57,436 nucleotides of DNA. It comes from Rubrivivax gelatinosus. GTDB taxonomy: Bacteria > Pseudomonadota > Gammaproteobacteria > Burkholderiales > Burkholderiaceae_C. Numbering within the stretch: the stretch's first letter is position 1; every line of letters starts with the position of its first letter. The notes beneath the pieces are model-generated. The model did not search any database. It saw nothing but the letters and a program-made list of their open reading frames with translations, and was not told the DNA's origin. The stretch is taken from NCBI RefSeq assembly GCF_016583785.1, contig NZ_NRRU01000022.1, forward strand, positions 1-57,436, in the 5' to 3' direction. Both the position numbers and the translations under genes were made by a program. This document shows, piece after piece, positions 26,081 through 34,865 of this stretch.

Positions 26081-26099
26081 GCCCGGGCCGCAGCCGGGC
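26081..26099 (+). terminator. Terminator-like hairpin after BON copy 2
   Basis: GCCCGG at 26081-26086 pairs with CCGGGC at 26094-26099, followed by TT. It lies 8 bp after the stop. The stem is short and the T tract weak. Confidence 0.45.
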
Positions 26100-26171
26100 T
26101 TGGCGCCCCTTCGCGGCAGCCGAGCGGCCGAGCGCCGCTAGCATCGCGTCACGCACCTGGCGGAGGACACG

Positions 26172-27122
26172 ATGGCGACGGCGGACGAGAAGAACCTGGA
26201 TGGCGGCACCGAAGCGGCGCCGCTGCGCATCGCGGTGATGGGCGCCGGCGCGGTCGGCTGCTACTTCGGCGGCATGCTCGCGCGTGCCGGGCACGAGGTG
26301 GTGCTGATCGGCCGCCCGGCGCACGTGCAGGCGATCGAGGCCGACGGGCTGCGGCTGCAGACCCGCGGCTTCGACGAACGCGTGCGCGTCGGCGCCAGCA
26401 CCCATGTCGGCGCGGTCGAAGGCGCGTCGCTGGTGCTGTTCTGCGTCAAGTCGACCGACACCGAGGCTGCCGCGCAGGCGATGCGCCCGCACCTGGGCGC
26501 CGACACGCTGCTGCTGAGCCTGCAGAACGGTGCCGACAACGCCGAGCGCCTGCGCACGCTGCTGCCGCAGCCGGTGCGCGCCGCGGTCGTCTACGTCGCA
26601 ACCGAGATGGCCGGCCCCGGCCACGTGCTGCACCACGGCCGCGGCGAGCTGCTGGTCGAACCCGGCCGCGGCGGCGACGACTGGGCCGAGGCCTTCCGCG
26701 CCGCCGGCGTGCCGGTGGCGATCTCGGACGACGTGCGCCAGGCGCTGTGGGTCAAGCTGATCCTGAACTGCGCCTACAACGCGCTGTCGGCGATCTCGCA
26801 GCAGCCTTACGGCCTGCTGGTCGCCGGCGCAGGCGTCACCGACGTCATGCACCTGATCGTGCGCGAGTGTGTCGCGGTCGCCGCCGCCGAAGGTGTCGAG
26901 CTGCCGGCCGACATCGACGCCAGCGTGCTGGCGCTGGCCGGCTCGATGCCGGGCCAGCGTTCGTCGACGGCGCAGGACCTGGCGCGCGGCAAGAGCACCG
27001 AGATCGACCACCTCAACGGCTACGTCGTGCGCCGCGGCCGCCAGCACGCCATCGCCACGCCGGTGAACCAGACGCTGGTGACGCTGGTGCACCTGCTCGA
27101 GAGCGGGCGCGGCGCCGGCTGA
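26172..27122 (+). CDS. panE: 2-dehydropantoate 2-reductase family (PanE/ApbA)
   Basis: The 316-residue protein begins with a Rossmann fold, IAVMGAGAVGCYFGGMLA (residues 19-36). The C-terminal ketopantoate reductase domain carries LWVKLILNCAYNALSAI (the Lys/Asn pair near residues 196-200) and KSTEIDHLNGYVV. The family reduces 2-dehydropantoate to pantoate with NADPH in pantothenate synthesis, but many paralogues act on other 2-oxo acids. A GGCGGAGGA ribosome site precedes the ATG at 26172. The first 17 residues are an extra hydrophilic tail. No pantothenate genes are adjacent, so the precise substrate is uncertain. It is convergent with arsM, 6 bp between stops. Confidence 0.82.
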   Translation: MATADEKNLDGGTEAAPLRIAVMGAGAVGCYFGGMLARAGHEVVLIGRPAHVQAIEADGLRLQTRGFDERVRVGASTHVGAVEGASLVLFCVKSTDTEAAAQAMRPHLGADTLLLSLQNGADNAERLRTLLPQPVRAAVVYVATEMAGPGHVLHHGRGELLVEPGRGGDDWAEAFRAAGVPVAISDDVRQALWVKLILNCAYNALSAISQQPYGLLVAGAGVTDVMHLIVRECVAVAAAEGVELPADIDASVLALAGSMPGQRSSTAQDLARGKSTEIDHLNGYVVRRGRQHAIATPVNQTLVTLVHLLESGRGAG

Positions 27123-27128
27123 ACGCCC

Positions 27129-28004
27129 TCAGCCGGCGCGTGGCCCGCAGCACGACGGCGTGGCCGCGGCCGCGGGCCGGTCCACCGCCGCCGCCAGCGG
27201 CTTGCGCGCACGCACGAAGCCGCTGGCGAATTTGCCGTCGACCTCGGCCGCGAGCGCCTGCAGCTCGGCGCCCTGCCCGGCCAGGAACTCCAACGCGTCC
27301 TCGGCACCGTAGATGCGTGTCAGCTCGATGCCGGCGTTCTCGAAACCGGCGGCGGCCAGCTTGGCCAGGTAGTCGGTGTCGGACAGCGCACCGGCAACGC
27401 AGCCGGCCCACAGCTCCATGCTGCGGCGGATCGCAGGCGGCATCTCGCCGCGCACGACGACGTCGCTGACGGCGAAGCGCCCGCCGGGTTTGAGCACCCG
27501 GAAGGCCTCGCGCAGCACGCGGTCCTTGTCGGCCGACAGGTTGATCACGCAGTTGGAGATGATCACGTCGACGCTGTCGTCGGGCAGCGGGATGTTCTCG
27601 ATCTCGCCGCGCAGGAAGAAAACGTTGCGCTGCCCGCTCTTCTGCTTGTTGTCCTGGGCCAGCGCCAGCATCTCGCGCGTCATGTCCAGGCCGAAGGCCA
27701 TGCCGGTCGGGCCGACACGCCGCGCCGACAGCAGCACGTCGATGCCGCCGCCCGAACCGAGATCGAGCACGGTCTCGCCCGGGTTCAGCTCGGCCAGCGC
27801 GGTCGGGTTGCCGCAGCCCAGCGAGGCCAGCAGCGCCTTCTCGGGCAGGCCGCCGGCCTGCACGGCGTCGTACAGGTCGGAGGTGATCGGGTCGGAGCCG
27901 CCGACCGCGGCGGCGCCGCAGCACGCGCCGCCCTGCGCCACCTGTGCGGCGGCGGCGCCGTAGCGGCTCTTCACGAGGTCCTTGACGTCGGTTTCGGTGT
28001 TCAT
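27129..28004 (-). CDS. arsM: Arsenite S-adenosylmethionine methyltransferase
   Basis: The 291-residue SAM methyltransferase has motif I VLDLGSGGGIDVLLSA (79-94). The cysteines needed for As(III) binding are in family context: Cys64 in SLGCGNP, Cys152 in SNCVINL and Cys202 in WAGCVAGAL. There is an additional Cys28-Cys29 pair and a terminal CCG. It converts As(III) to methylated, partly volatile arsenicals. The start at 28004 has AAGGAGC upstream. It follows arsR1 with a 23-bp gap and forms the leftward arm of the arsenic island. Confidence 0.93.
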   Translation of the reverse strand: MNTETDVKDLVKSRYGAAAAQVAQGGACCGAAAVGGSDPITSDLYDAVQAGGLPEKALLASLGCGNPTALAELNPGETVLDLGSGGGIDVLLSARRVGPTGMAFGLDMTREMLALAQDNKQKSGQRNVFFLRGEIENIPLPDDSVDVIISNCVINLSADKDRVLREAFRVLKPGGRFAVSDVVVRGEMPPAIRRSMELWAGCVAGALSDTDYLAKLAAAGFENAGIELTRIYGAEDALEFLAGQGAELQALAAEVDGKFASGFVRARKPLAAAVDRPAAAATPSCCGPRAG

Positions 28005-28027
28005 CGTTGCTCCTTCGGACGAGCGGT

Positions 28028-28366
28028 TCAGCCGCAGCACACGGCCTGCGGTTCGACTGCCTTGTTGCGCGTGCAGCACTCGGCGTAGAGAAAGGCCAGC
28101 AGCTCCTGCAGCACCGCGGCATTGGCGGCATAGCGCAGGAAGGTGCCTTCGCGCTGCACCGTGACCAGGCCTTCGTTGCGCAGCCGCTCGAGGTGGTGCG
28201 ACAGCGTCGAGCCCGTGATCTGCAGCTCGGCGGCGATGTCGCCGACGAACAGGCCGTGCGGGTGTGCGCTCAACAGCAGGCGCACGATGCGCAGCCGCGG
28301 TGCGGTGCCCATCGCGCTCAGCATGTCGGCAAAACGGGCGGTGGATTCGTCGTCGGGAGTGGGCAT
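28028..28366 (-). CDS. arsR: ArsR/SmtB-family arsenic repressor 1
   Basis: The ATG at 28366 gives 112 residues; a TTG at 28396 would start inside the putative operator, so the ATG is preferred. A winged helix spans about 10-95 (MGTAPRLRIVRLLLSAHPHGLFVGDIAAEL, recognition helix TGSTLSHHLERLRNEGLV). No classic CxC is present in the alpha3 helix. Instead there are cysteine pairs near the C-terminus (AECCTRN, AVCCG), the pattern of ArsR subtypes with C-terminal As(III) sites. It should repress the divergent ars promoters until arsenite or methylarsenite binds. It is co-oriented with arsM. Confidence 0.88.
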   Translation of the reverse strand: MPTPDDESTARFADMLSAMGTAPRLRIVRLLLSAHPHGLFVGDIAAELQITGSTLSHHLERLRNEGLVTVQREGTFLRYAANAAVLQELLAFLYAECCTRNKAVEPQAVCCG

Positions 28367-28388
28367 GGTGGCAGGTCTGGTTTGATGC

Positions 28389-28404
28389 TTCGACAATAAT
28401 CGAA
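28389..28404. promoter_or_regulatory. Palindromic ars operator candidate
   Basis: TTCGACAATAATCGAA is an inverted repeat, TTCGA-N6-TCGAA, in the AT-rich 160-bp gap between arsR1 (minus) and arsD (plus). Position and symmetry fit an ArsR binding site that controls arsRM and possibly the rightward operon. Confidence 0.6.
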
Positions 28405-28526
28405 TCTAAGACTCTCGGCAAGTGGAAAACAAACCGGCCCCCATTCACGCCATATTTCTGTAATCTTGGAACTGTAGACTTCACTCCATTGATGCCCGCC
28501 CGGGCCCTGCCACGAGGACCAACGAG

Positions 28527-28883
28527 ATGACGACGATCCAGGTATTCGACCCCACGATGTGCTGCAGCAGCGGCGTCTGCGGTGCCGAGGTCGACCCGGC
28601 GCTGGTGGCCTTCGCCGCCGACTTCGCCTGGGCGCAGCAGGCCGGCGCCCGCATCGAACGGTTCAACCTCGGCCGCGAGCCGATGGCCTTCGCGCAGAAC
28701 CCGACCGTCGGCGCCTTCCTGCAGCGCTCGGGCGCCGAGGCGCTGCCGCTGATCCTGGTCGACGGCGAAGTCGCGCTGGCGGGCCGCTACCCGCAGCGCG
28801 AGGAGCTGGCGCGCTGGGCCGGGCTGGTGTTGCCGGCGGCGGCGCAGGCCGGTGGCTGCTGCAGCGGCTCGCGCTGCTGCTGA
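28527..28883 (+). CDS. arsD: Arsenite metallochaperone
   Basis: The 118-residue protein has the invariant Cys12, Cys13 and Cys18 (TMCCSSGVC) that bind As(III), plus C-terminal GGCCSGSRCC. The thioredoxin-like fold is complete (VDPALVAFAADFAWA, NPTVGAFLQRSG, LPLILVDGEVALAGRYP). ArsD delivers arsenite or antimonite to the ArsA ATPase, whose gene follows 13 bp later. It is the first gene of the rightward ars operon. Confidence 0.93.
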   Translation: MTTIQVFDPTMCCSSGVCGAEVDPALVAFAADFAWAQQAGARIERFNLGREPMAFAQNPTVGAFLQRSGAEALPLILVDGEVALAGRYPQREELARWAGLVLPAAAQAGGCCSGSRCC

Positions 28884-28896
28884 AGCGGCGGCCGCG

Positions 28897-30678
28897 ATGC
28901 AGTTCCTCGACCAGCCGCCGCGTTTCCTGTTCTTCACCGGCAAAGGCGGCGTCGGCAAGACCTCGATCGCCTGCGCCAGTGCCGTGCGGCTGGCCGACGC
29001 CGGGCGCAAGGTGCTGCTCGTCAGCACCGACCCGGCGTCCAACGTCGGCCAGGTGTTCGGCGTGGCGATCGGCAACCAGGTCACGCCCATCGAGCAGGTG
29101 CCGGGGCTGCAGGCGCTGGAGATAGACCCGCAGGCCGCAGCGCAGGCTTACCGCGACCGCCTCGTCGGGCCGGTGCGCGGCGTGCTGCCCGATGCGGTGG
29201 TCAAAGGCATTGAAGAACAGCTCTCGGGCGCCTGCACGACCGAGATCGCGGCTTTCGACGAGTTCACCGCGCTGCTCGCCGACGACGCGTCGACGGCGGG
29301 TTTCGACCACATCGTCTTCGACACCGCGCCCACCGGCCACACGATCCGGCTGCTGCAGCTGCCCGGCGCGTGGAGCGGCTTTCTCGAGACCGGCAAGGGC
29401 GACGCCTCCTGCCTGGGGCCGCTGGCCGGCCTTGAAAGACACCGCAGCCAGTACCGGGCGGCACTCGACGCGTTGTCCGATCCGCGGCGCACTCGGCTCG
29501 TGCTGGTGGCGCGCGCCCAGGGCGCGGCCTTGCGTGAACTGGCACGCACCCACGACGAACTGGCGGCGGCCGGGCTGCACAACGCGTTTGTCGTCGTCAA
29601 CGGCCTGATGGCCGCCGCCGACACCGCAGGCGACGCGCTGGCCGCGGCGATCCACCAGCGCGAGCAGGCCGCGCTGCAGGCGATGCCCCAGGCGCTGCGC
29701 GCGCTGCCGCAGGACCGGCTGGCGCTGAAAGCCATCGACTTGGTGGGCGTCGCGGCGCTGCGGAACCTGCTGGACGGCGCGTCGCCGGACCCGGCAGCGC
29801 CGCTGCCCGCCGGCGCGCAGCCGCCGCGCGCGCCGCACCCGCTGTCGGCGCTGGTCGACGGCATCGCCGCCGACGGCGCCGGCCTGGTGATGCTGATGGG
29901 CAAGGGCGGTGTCGGCAAGACGACGATGGCCGCGGCCATCGCCGTCGCGCTGGCGCGTCGCGGCCTGGACGTGCACCTGAGCACCTCCGACCCGGCCGCG
30001 CACCTGGACGAGACCCTGCTCGGCGCCCTGCCCCAGCTGCGGGTCAGCCGGATCGACCCGCATGCCGAGACCGAGCGTTATCGCCAGCACGTGCTGGAGA
30101 CGAAAGGCGCCGCGCTCGACGCCCAGGGCCGCGCCCTGCTCGAGGAGGACCTGCGTTCGCCCTGCACCGAGGAGATCGCGGTCTTCCAGGCCTTCTCGCG
30201 CATCATCCGCGAGGCCGGCACACGTTTCGTCGTGATGGACACGGCGCCGACCGGCCACACGCTGCTGCTGCTCGACGCCACCGGCAGCTACCACCGCGAG
30301 ATCCTGCGCCAGACCGGCGACAAAGGCCTGCGTGCGACGACGCCGCTGATGCGGCTGCAGGACCCGCGGCACACCAAGGTCCTGATCGTGACGCTGGCCG
30401 AGACGACGCCGGTGCTCGAAGCTGCCGCGCTGCAGGCCGAGTTGCGCCGCGCCGGCATCGAGCCCTGGGCCTGGGTCGTCAACCAGAGCCTGGCGGCCGC
30501 CGGCACGAGCGCGCCGCTGCTGCAGCGCCGCGCCGCCGCCGAACAGCCGCAGATCGAGCAGGTCCGGCGCCTGTCCGCCGCCCGCCTGGCCGTCGTCGCG
30601 CAGCAGCTGGCCGAGCCGGTCGGCCTGCAGCGCCTGGCCGCACTGACGGAAATCGACCATGGAGAACTTCCGCGATGA
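28897..30678 (+). CDS. arsA: Arsenite-stimulated ATPase of the efflux pump
   Basis: The 593-residue tandem ATPase has two homologous halves. Each has a deviant Walker A (FFTGKGGVGKTS near residue 13 and MLMGKGGVGKTT near 334) and a signal sequence DTAPTGHT. The metal-site cysteines are in GACTTE, DASCLGPL and SPCTEE contexts. ArsA normally energises ArsB. In this operon the pump is Acr3, and ArsDA-Acr3 combinations are known elsewhere. Its stop overlaps the start of the next gene (ATGA at 30675). The GGGGATG-type spacing from arsD suggests coupled translation. Confidence 0.95.
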   Translation: MQFLDQPPRFLFFTGKGGVGKTSIACASAVRLADAGRKVLLVSTDPASNVGQVFGVAIGNQVTPIEQVPGLQALEIDPQAAAQAYRDRLVGPVRGVLPDAVVKGIEEQLSGACTTEIAAFDEFTALLADDASTAGFDHIVFDTAPTGHTIRLLQLPGAWSGFLETGKGDASCLGPLAGLERHRSQYRAALDALSDPRRTRLVLVARAQGAALRELARTHDELAAAGLHNAFVVVNGLMAAADTAGDALAAAIHQREQAALQAMPQALRALPQDRLALKAIDLVGVAALRNLLDGASPDPAAPLPAGAQPPRAPHPLSALVDGIAADGAGLVMLMGKGGVGKTTMAAAIAVALARRGLDVHLSTSDPAAHLDETLLGALPQLRVSRIDPHAETERYRQHVLETKGAALDAQGRALLEEDLRSPCTEEIAVFQAFSRIIREAGTRFVVMDTAPTGHTLLLLDATGSYHREILRQTGDKGLRATTPLMRLQDPRHTKVLIVTLAETTPVLEAAALQAELRRAGIEPWAWVVNQSLAAAGTSAPLLQRRAAAEQPQIEQVRRLSAARLAVVAQQLAEPVGLQRLAALTEIDHGELPR

Positions 30679-31001
30679 ATGAAACCCAGGCCGTCAAGGC
30701 CTTGGCCGCGCTGGCCCAGGAAGCGCGGCTGCGGATCTTCCGCGCGCTGGTCGGCGCCGGGCCCGACGGCATGACGCCGTCGGCGCTGGCGGCGATGCTC
30801 GACATCCCGGCCTCGACGCTGTCCTTCCACCTGAAGGAGCTGATCCACGCCGAACTCGTCAGCAGCGAGCGCGACGGCCGCAGCCTGATCTACCGCCCGG
30901 CGATGGCGCGCATGGACGCGCTGCTGGGCTACCTCACCGACCACTGCTGCCAGGGCCAGGGCTGCGCGGCCGCCCCGGCGGGCCGGCGCTCGTCCTGCTG
31001 A
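30675..31001 (+). CDS. arsR: ArsR/SmtB-family arsenic repressor 2
   Basis: The 108-residue winged-helix protein has recognition helix PASTLSFHLKELIHAELV, followed by the wing SSERDGRSLIYR. C-terminal cysteines DHCCQGQGC resemble the As(III)-binding tail of some proteobacterial ArsR proteins. It overlaps the arsA stop by 4 bp, an unusual interior position for a regulator; a second repressor inside the operon suggests feedback. It is distinct in sequence from arsR1. Confidence 0.88.
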   Translation: MNETQAVKALAALAQEARLRIFRALVGAGPDGMTPSALAAMLDIPASTLSFHLKELIHAELVSSERDGRSLIYRPAMARMDALLGYLTDHCCQGQGCAAAPAGRRSSC

Positions 31002-31039
31002 TCCGCAGCGATCTCCATTCCTCCGTTGAAAGGTCCGCG

Positions 31040-31528
31040 ATGGAACCGAATATCTACAACGTCCTGTTCATCTGCACCGGCAACTCGGCACGTTCGATCC
31101 TGGCCGAAGCCTTGATGAACCAGCTCGGCGGCGGGCGCTTCCGTGCTTACTCGGCCGGTAGCCACCCGAAGGGCGAGCTGCACCCGCTGACGCTGAAGAC
31201 ACTGGCGGCGCAGCGCCTGCCGGCTGACGGTTACCGCAGCAAGAGCTGGGAGGAGTTCGCACGCCCGGGCTCGCCCGAGCTGCATTTCGTCTTCACCGTC
31301 TGCGACCAGGCTGCCGGCGAGGTCTGCCCGGTGTGGCCGGGCCAGCCGATCAGCGCGCACTGGGGCATGCCCGACCCGGCGGCCGCTCCCGAGGCCCAGC
31401 GCGAGCAGGCCTTCGTCGACACCTTCGTGACGCTGAAACGCCGCATCCAGCTGATGCTCGCGCTGCCGCTGGCCAGCCTGGACCGGATCGCGCTGCGCCG
31501 GGAAGTCCGCAACATCGGCACGCACTGA
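31040..31528 (+). CDS. arsC: Arsenate reductase, LMW-phosphatase type, copy 1
   Basis: The 162-residue protein starts with the CX5R loop CTGNSARS (Cys12 to Arg18). Further redox cysteines are Cys88 and Cys96 in TVCDQAAGEVCPVWPG. It reduces As(V) to As(III), which the pump then exports. It follows arsR2 by 38 bp. Other family members act as phosphotyrosine phosphatases, but the context fixes the role. Confidence 0.9.
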   Translation: MEPNIYNVLFICTGNSARSILAEALMNQLGGGRFRAYSAGSHPKGELHPLTLKTLAAQRLPADGYRSKSWEEFARPGSPELHFVFTVCDQAAGEVCPVWPGQPISAHWGMPDPAAAPEAQREQAFVDTFVTLKRRIQLMLALPLASLDRIALRREVRNIGTH

Positions 31529-31529
31529 C

Positions 31530-32036
31530 ATGATCACCCACCTCCTCATCCTGTGCACCCACAACTCGGCGCGCAGCGTGCTCGCCGAAGGCATGCTGAA
31601 CCACCTGGCGGCGCGCCTGGGCCTGGACGTGCGCGCGCACAGCGCCGGCAGCGCGCCCAGCGGCCGCATCAACCCGTTCGCGCTCGAGGTGCTGGCCGAG
31701 GCCGGCGTCTACACCAGGGGCTTTCGCAGCAAGAGCTGGGACGAATTCACCGGCGCCGGCGCGCCGCCACTGGCCGCCGTCATCACCGTCTGCGACAGCG
31801 CCGCGGCCGAGACCTGCCCGGTGTTCTTCGGCGGCCCGGGGCAGCAGCCGGTGAAGGTGCACTGGGGCTACCCCGACCCGTCCGCCGCCGAGGGCGGCGA
31901 CGAAGGGCGGCGGCGCGCCTTCGAGCTGACGCGCCAGGCGCTCGGCTACCGCATGCTGCAGTTGCTGCAGCTGCCGCTGGCCGAACTCGACCGCGACTCG
32001 CTGCAGCAGGCGCTGCAGCAGATCGCACAGAGCTGA
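31530..32036 (+). CDS. arsC: Arsenate reductase, LMW-phosphatase type, copy 2
   Basis: The 168-residue protein starts with CTHNSARS (Cys9 to Arg15) and has Cys88 and Cys96 (TVCDSAAAETCPVFFGG). It is paralogous to the preceding gene but clearly diverged (for example THN versus TGN in the loop), so it is not a recent duplication. The start is 1 bp after the previous stop, which implies translational coupling. Two arsenate reductases in one operon may use different electron donors; that is inference. Confidence 0.9.
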   Translation: MITHLLILCTHNSARSVLAEGMLNHLAARLGLDVRAHSAGSAPSGRINPFALEVLAEAGVYTRGFRSKSWDEFTGAGAPPLAAVITVCDSAAAETCPVFFGGPGQQPVKVHWGYPDPSAAEGGDEGRRRAFELTRQALGYRMLQLLQLPLAELDRDSLQQALQQIAQS

Positions 32037-32040
32037 AACG

Positions 32041-33114
32041 ATGAACACCCGAACACAGCACGCACCGGCCGCGCCGGCACCGATGAGCCTGTTCGAACGC
32101 TGGCTGACGCTGTGGGTCGCGCTGTGCATCGTCGCCGGCATCACGCTCGGGCAGCTGCTGCCGGGGCCGTTCCAGGCCATAGGCCGGCTCGAGGTCGCGC
32201 AGGTCAACCTGCCGGTGGGCCTGCTGATCTGGGTGATGATCATCCCGATGCTGCTGAAGGTGGACTTCGGCGCGCTGCATCAGGTCGGCGCGCACTGGCG
32301 CGGCATCGGCGTCACGCTGTTCGTCAACTGGGCGGTCAAACCCTTCTCGATGGCGCTGCTGGCCTGGATCTTCATCCGCCACGTGTTCGCGCCCTGGCTG
32401 CCGGCCGAGCAGCTCGACAGTTATGTCGCCGGGCTGATCCTGCTCGCGGCGGCGCCCTGCACCGCGATGGTCTTCGTCTGGAGCCGGCTCACCAACGGCC
32501 ACCCGCTGTTCACGCTGAGCCAGGTGGCGCTGAACGACACCATCATGGTGTTCGCGTTCGCGCCGCTGGTCGCGCTGCTGCTCGGGCTGTCCGCGATCAC
32601 CGTGCCGTGGGCCACGCTCATCACCTCGGTCGCGCTGTACATCGTGGTCCCGGTCATCGTCGCCCAGCTCTGGCGGCGCGCGCTGCTGCGGCGCGGGACA
32701 GCCGCGCTCGAAGCCGTGCTGGCGCGCATCGGCCCGTGGTCGATCGCGGCGCTGCTGGCGACGCTGGTGCTGCTGTTCGCCTTCCAGGGCCGGGCCATCC
32801 TGCAGCAGCCGCTGGTCATCGTAATGCTGGCGGTGCCGATCCTGATCCAGGTGTTCTTCAACTCGGGGCTGGCCTACTGGCTCAACCGCCGCGTCGGCGA
32901 GGCGCACAGCGTCGCCTGCCCCTCGGCGCTGATCGGCGCCAGCAACTTCTTCGAGCTCGCGGTGGCGGCGGCGATCAGCCTGTTCGGCTTCGAGTCGGGC
33001 GCGGCGCTGGCCACCGTCGTCGGCGTGCTGATCGAGGTGCCGGTGATGCTGCTGGTGGTGAACATCGTCAACCGCAGCAAGAGCTGGTACGAGGCCGGGG
33101 CGGCCCGGCGCTGA
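32041..33114 (+). CDS. acr3: Acr3-family arsenite efflux permease
   Basis: The 357-residue membrane protein has about ten hydrophobic helices. Signature segments are VGLLIWVMIIPMLLKVDF, VNWAVKPFSMALLAW and LAAAPCTAMVFVWS (with the essential Cys) followed by LNDTIMVF. The C-terminal ACPSALIGASNFFELAVA also matches. It belongs to the BART superfamily and extrudes As(III) using the proton motive force, possibly energised by ArsA here. It is the last gene of the operon, starting 4 bp after arsC2. It is convergent with the copper island, 18 bp between stops. Confidence 0.93.
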   Translation: MNTRTQHAPAAPAPMSLFERWLTLWVALCIVAGITLGQLLPGPFQAIGRLEVAQVNLPVGLLIWVMIIPMLLKVDFGALHQVGAHWRGIGVTLFVNWAVKPFSMALLAWIFIRHVFAPWLPAEQLDSYVAGLILLAAAPCTAMVFVWSRLTNGHPLFTLSQVALNDTIMVFAFAPLVALLLGLSAITVPWATLITSVALYIVVPVIVAQLWRRALLRRGTAALEAVLARIGPWSIAALLATLVLLFAFQGRAILQQPLVIVMLAVPILIQVFFNSGLAYWLNRRVGEAHSVACPSALIGASNFFELAVAAAISLFGFESGAALATVVGVLIEVPVMLLVVNIVNRSKSWYEAGAARR

Positions 33115-33132
33115 ACCGCCCCGGCGCCGAGC

Positions 33133-33624
33133 TCAGTGCTGGTGGGCGCCGCCTTCGCGCGGCGTCTGCACCCACACCATCACCTCGACGCTGCCGGCGC
33201 GCTCGAACCGCAGCGTCAGCGGGAAACGTTCGCCGTCGCGCAGCGGCGCCTTCAGCCCGAGCAGCATCAGGTGAACGCCGGCGCCGCCGTGGCGCAGCAG
33301 CAGGCGCTCGCCGGGCGGCAGCTCCAGCGCCTCGAGCGCACGCATGCGCATGACGTCGCCGTCGAGCGTGCTGCGGTGGATCTCGACACGCTCGGCCACC
33401 GGCGTCGAGGCACCGAGCAGGCGGTCGGCGCTGCGGCCCTGGTTGGCGATGGCGCGGAAGTAGACCGCGCCGGTGGACGCCCCGGCCGGCGTCGGCGTCG
33501 CGTAGGGGTGATCGATCAGCAACTCGCCGGCACGCGAGCCGTGGCCCCAGGCCAGGCCGGCAGCGGTGGCCAGCAGCGCGCCGAGCAGGCCGCGGCGCAG
33601 CGGGCGGAGCGGGCGGCGGCTCAC
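33133..33624 (-). CDS. Periplasmic copper chaperone, PCu(A)C type
   Basis: The 163-residue protein uses a GTG start that overlaps the previous stop (GTGA, 33621-33624), with GGAGG upstream. An exported signal sequence ends near GLAWGHG. The domain shows DHPYATPTPAGASTGAVYF and the metal ligands of the family: His in VEIHRS, Met in VMRMRAL, then HGGAGVHLMLLGL (H-x-M). A His-rich tail GGAHQH may add a site. PCu(A)C carries Cu(I) to the CuA or CuB sites of cytochrome oxidases. It is the terminal gene of a five-gene copper group. Confidence 0.88.
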   Translation of the reverse strand: MSRRPLRPLRRGLLGALLATAAGLAWGHGSRAGELLIDHPYATPTPAGASTGAVYFRAIANQGRSADRLLGASTPVAERVEIHRSTLDGDVMRMRALEALELPPGERLLLRHGGAGVHLMLLGLKAPLRDGERFPLTLRFERAGSVEVMVWVQTPREGGAHQH

Positions 33625-34865
33625 CACCGGCCCTCCAGCAGCTGCGGCCGGCTCCAGACCAGGCGCAGCGCGACATGCGTCACCTGCTCGCCCGGCAGCC
33701 ACTGGCGCCCGGTTTCCAATGCCAGCACGAGGCCAGGCGCCGCTTCGTACGACGCGGCCAGCGTGGCGCGCTCCGACGCAGCCGATTCCAGCACCCCCGC
33801 TTCGCCGCCCAGCAGCGCCGTGCCGACACCGTTCAGCCGGTTCTCGGGCACCAGGCGCTCCAGCCGGCCGGCCAAGGACCAGCGCGCCAGCGGGCGCCAG
33901 ACCAGGTCGGCCCAGCCGCCGGCGATGCGCGAATGCACCGCGGCGTCGCCGCTGGCCGAATAGAGCTGGCCACGTTCGCGCCGCAGCAGCGCGGCGACGA
34001 TGACGGTCCAGTCGCCGGCATCGGGCTCCCACTGCAGGCTGCCGGCCAGCACGTCGACCGTGCCGTCGAAGCAGACACGCTGCTGCAGGCTCTCGCGGCA
34101 GTCCAGCGTGCCGTGCGAATGGCCGCTCGAGACCACCGTGCTCGCGGCCGAGCCGCGAGCGTCGGGCTGGAAGCGGGCGGCGCTCAGGTGCGCGTCGACA
34201 TGGCCCCAGCCGGCGTGCAGGTGCAGCGACGGCACCAGCGGGCCGTGTTCGCCGCCGGGGAAAACCCGGCCGCGCCACAGGCCGGCCTCGACGCCGCGCA
34301 GGCCGTCCGCGTCGCCGTCGCCGGCTCGCCAGGCCAGCGCCAGGCCGTCGTCCACCCATTCGTCGTCGAAGACCGCGCGTTTGGCCAGCGGTGTCTGGCT
34401 GAAGCGGTCGAAGTGGCCGGCGCCGTCGATCGGCGCGCCCAGGCGCACGGTGTCGCGGCCCAGGCGCAGCGCGAGCTCGCCGGTCTCGCCCGGCCAGCGC
34501 GCCTGCAGCGTCGCGGCTTCGACGTGGGCGCCGTCGCGGTCGTGCCAGCCGACGGCCACGGCGGCGCCCAGCTGGCGCGTCAGGCGCGCGCCCAGGTCGA
34601 CGGTGGCGTGCTCCAGGCGCAGACCGTCGCGCTGGTCGGGCGGCGCGCTGCCGCGCAGCAGCACGCCGGGCAATCGGGCCGCGGGCCAGCGCGCGTCGGC
34701 GTCGGGCAGCACGCCGGCGACGGCCGCGCCCAGGCGCCAGCCGGGAGCTCCGGGCAGCGCATCGGCGTCGATCTCGTGCGCCTGCGCGGCGCCGGCAAAC
34801 AGCAGCACGCAGGCGGCGGCGCGCCAGCGCTCAGTTCTTGGCGAAGGGGTCTGCATGGCGGGCAT
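33621..34865 (-). CDS. Exported outer-membrane-barrel-like protein of the copper operon
   Basis: The 414-residue protein has a signal peptide ending at GAAQAHEIDADALPG. The remainder alternates hydrophobic and polar residues with many Trp, Gly and Arg (for example ADLVWRPLARWSLAGRLE, THVALRLVWSRPQLLEGRW). That is the look of a beta-barrel with an aromatic C-terminal strand ending in Trp. I do not recognise a named family. The start overlaps the mbnH stop by 35 bp (a shorter start at 34856 is possible), and its own stop overlaps the PCu(A)C start. The tight overlaps argue that it acts with the copper pair, perhaps as an outer-membrane copper channel (inference). Confidence 0.72.
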   Translation of the reverse strand: MPAMQTPSPRTERWRAAACVLLFAGAAQAHEIDADALPGAPGWRLGAAVAGVLPDADARWPAARLPGVLLRGSAPPDQRDGLRLEHATVDLGARLTRQLGAAVAVGWHDRDGAHVEAATLQARWPGETGELALRLGRDTVRLGAPIDGAGHFDRFSQTPLAKRAVFDDEWVDDGLALAWRAGDGDADGLRGVEAGLWRGRVFPGGEHGPLVPSLHLHAGWGHVDAHLSAARFQPDARGSAASTVVSSGHSHGTLDCRESLQQRVCFDGTVDVLAGSLQWEPDAGDWTVIVAALLRRERGQLYSASGDAAVHSRIAGGWADLVWRPLARWSLAGRLERLVPENRLNGVGTALLGGEAGVLESAASERATLAASYEAAPGLVLALETGRQWLPGEQVTHVALRLVWSRPQLLEGRW

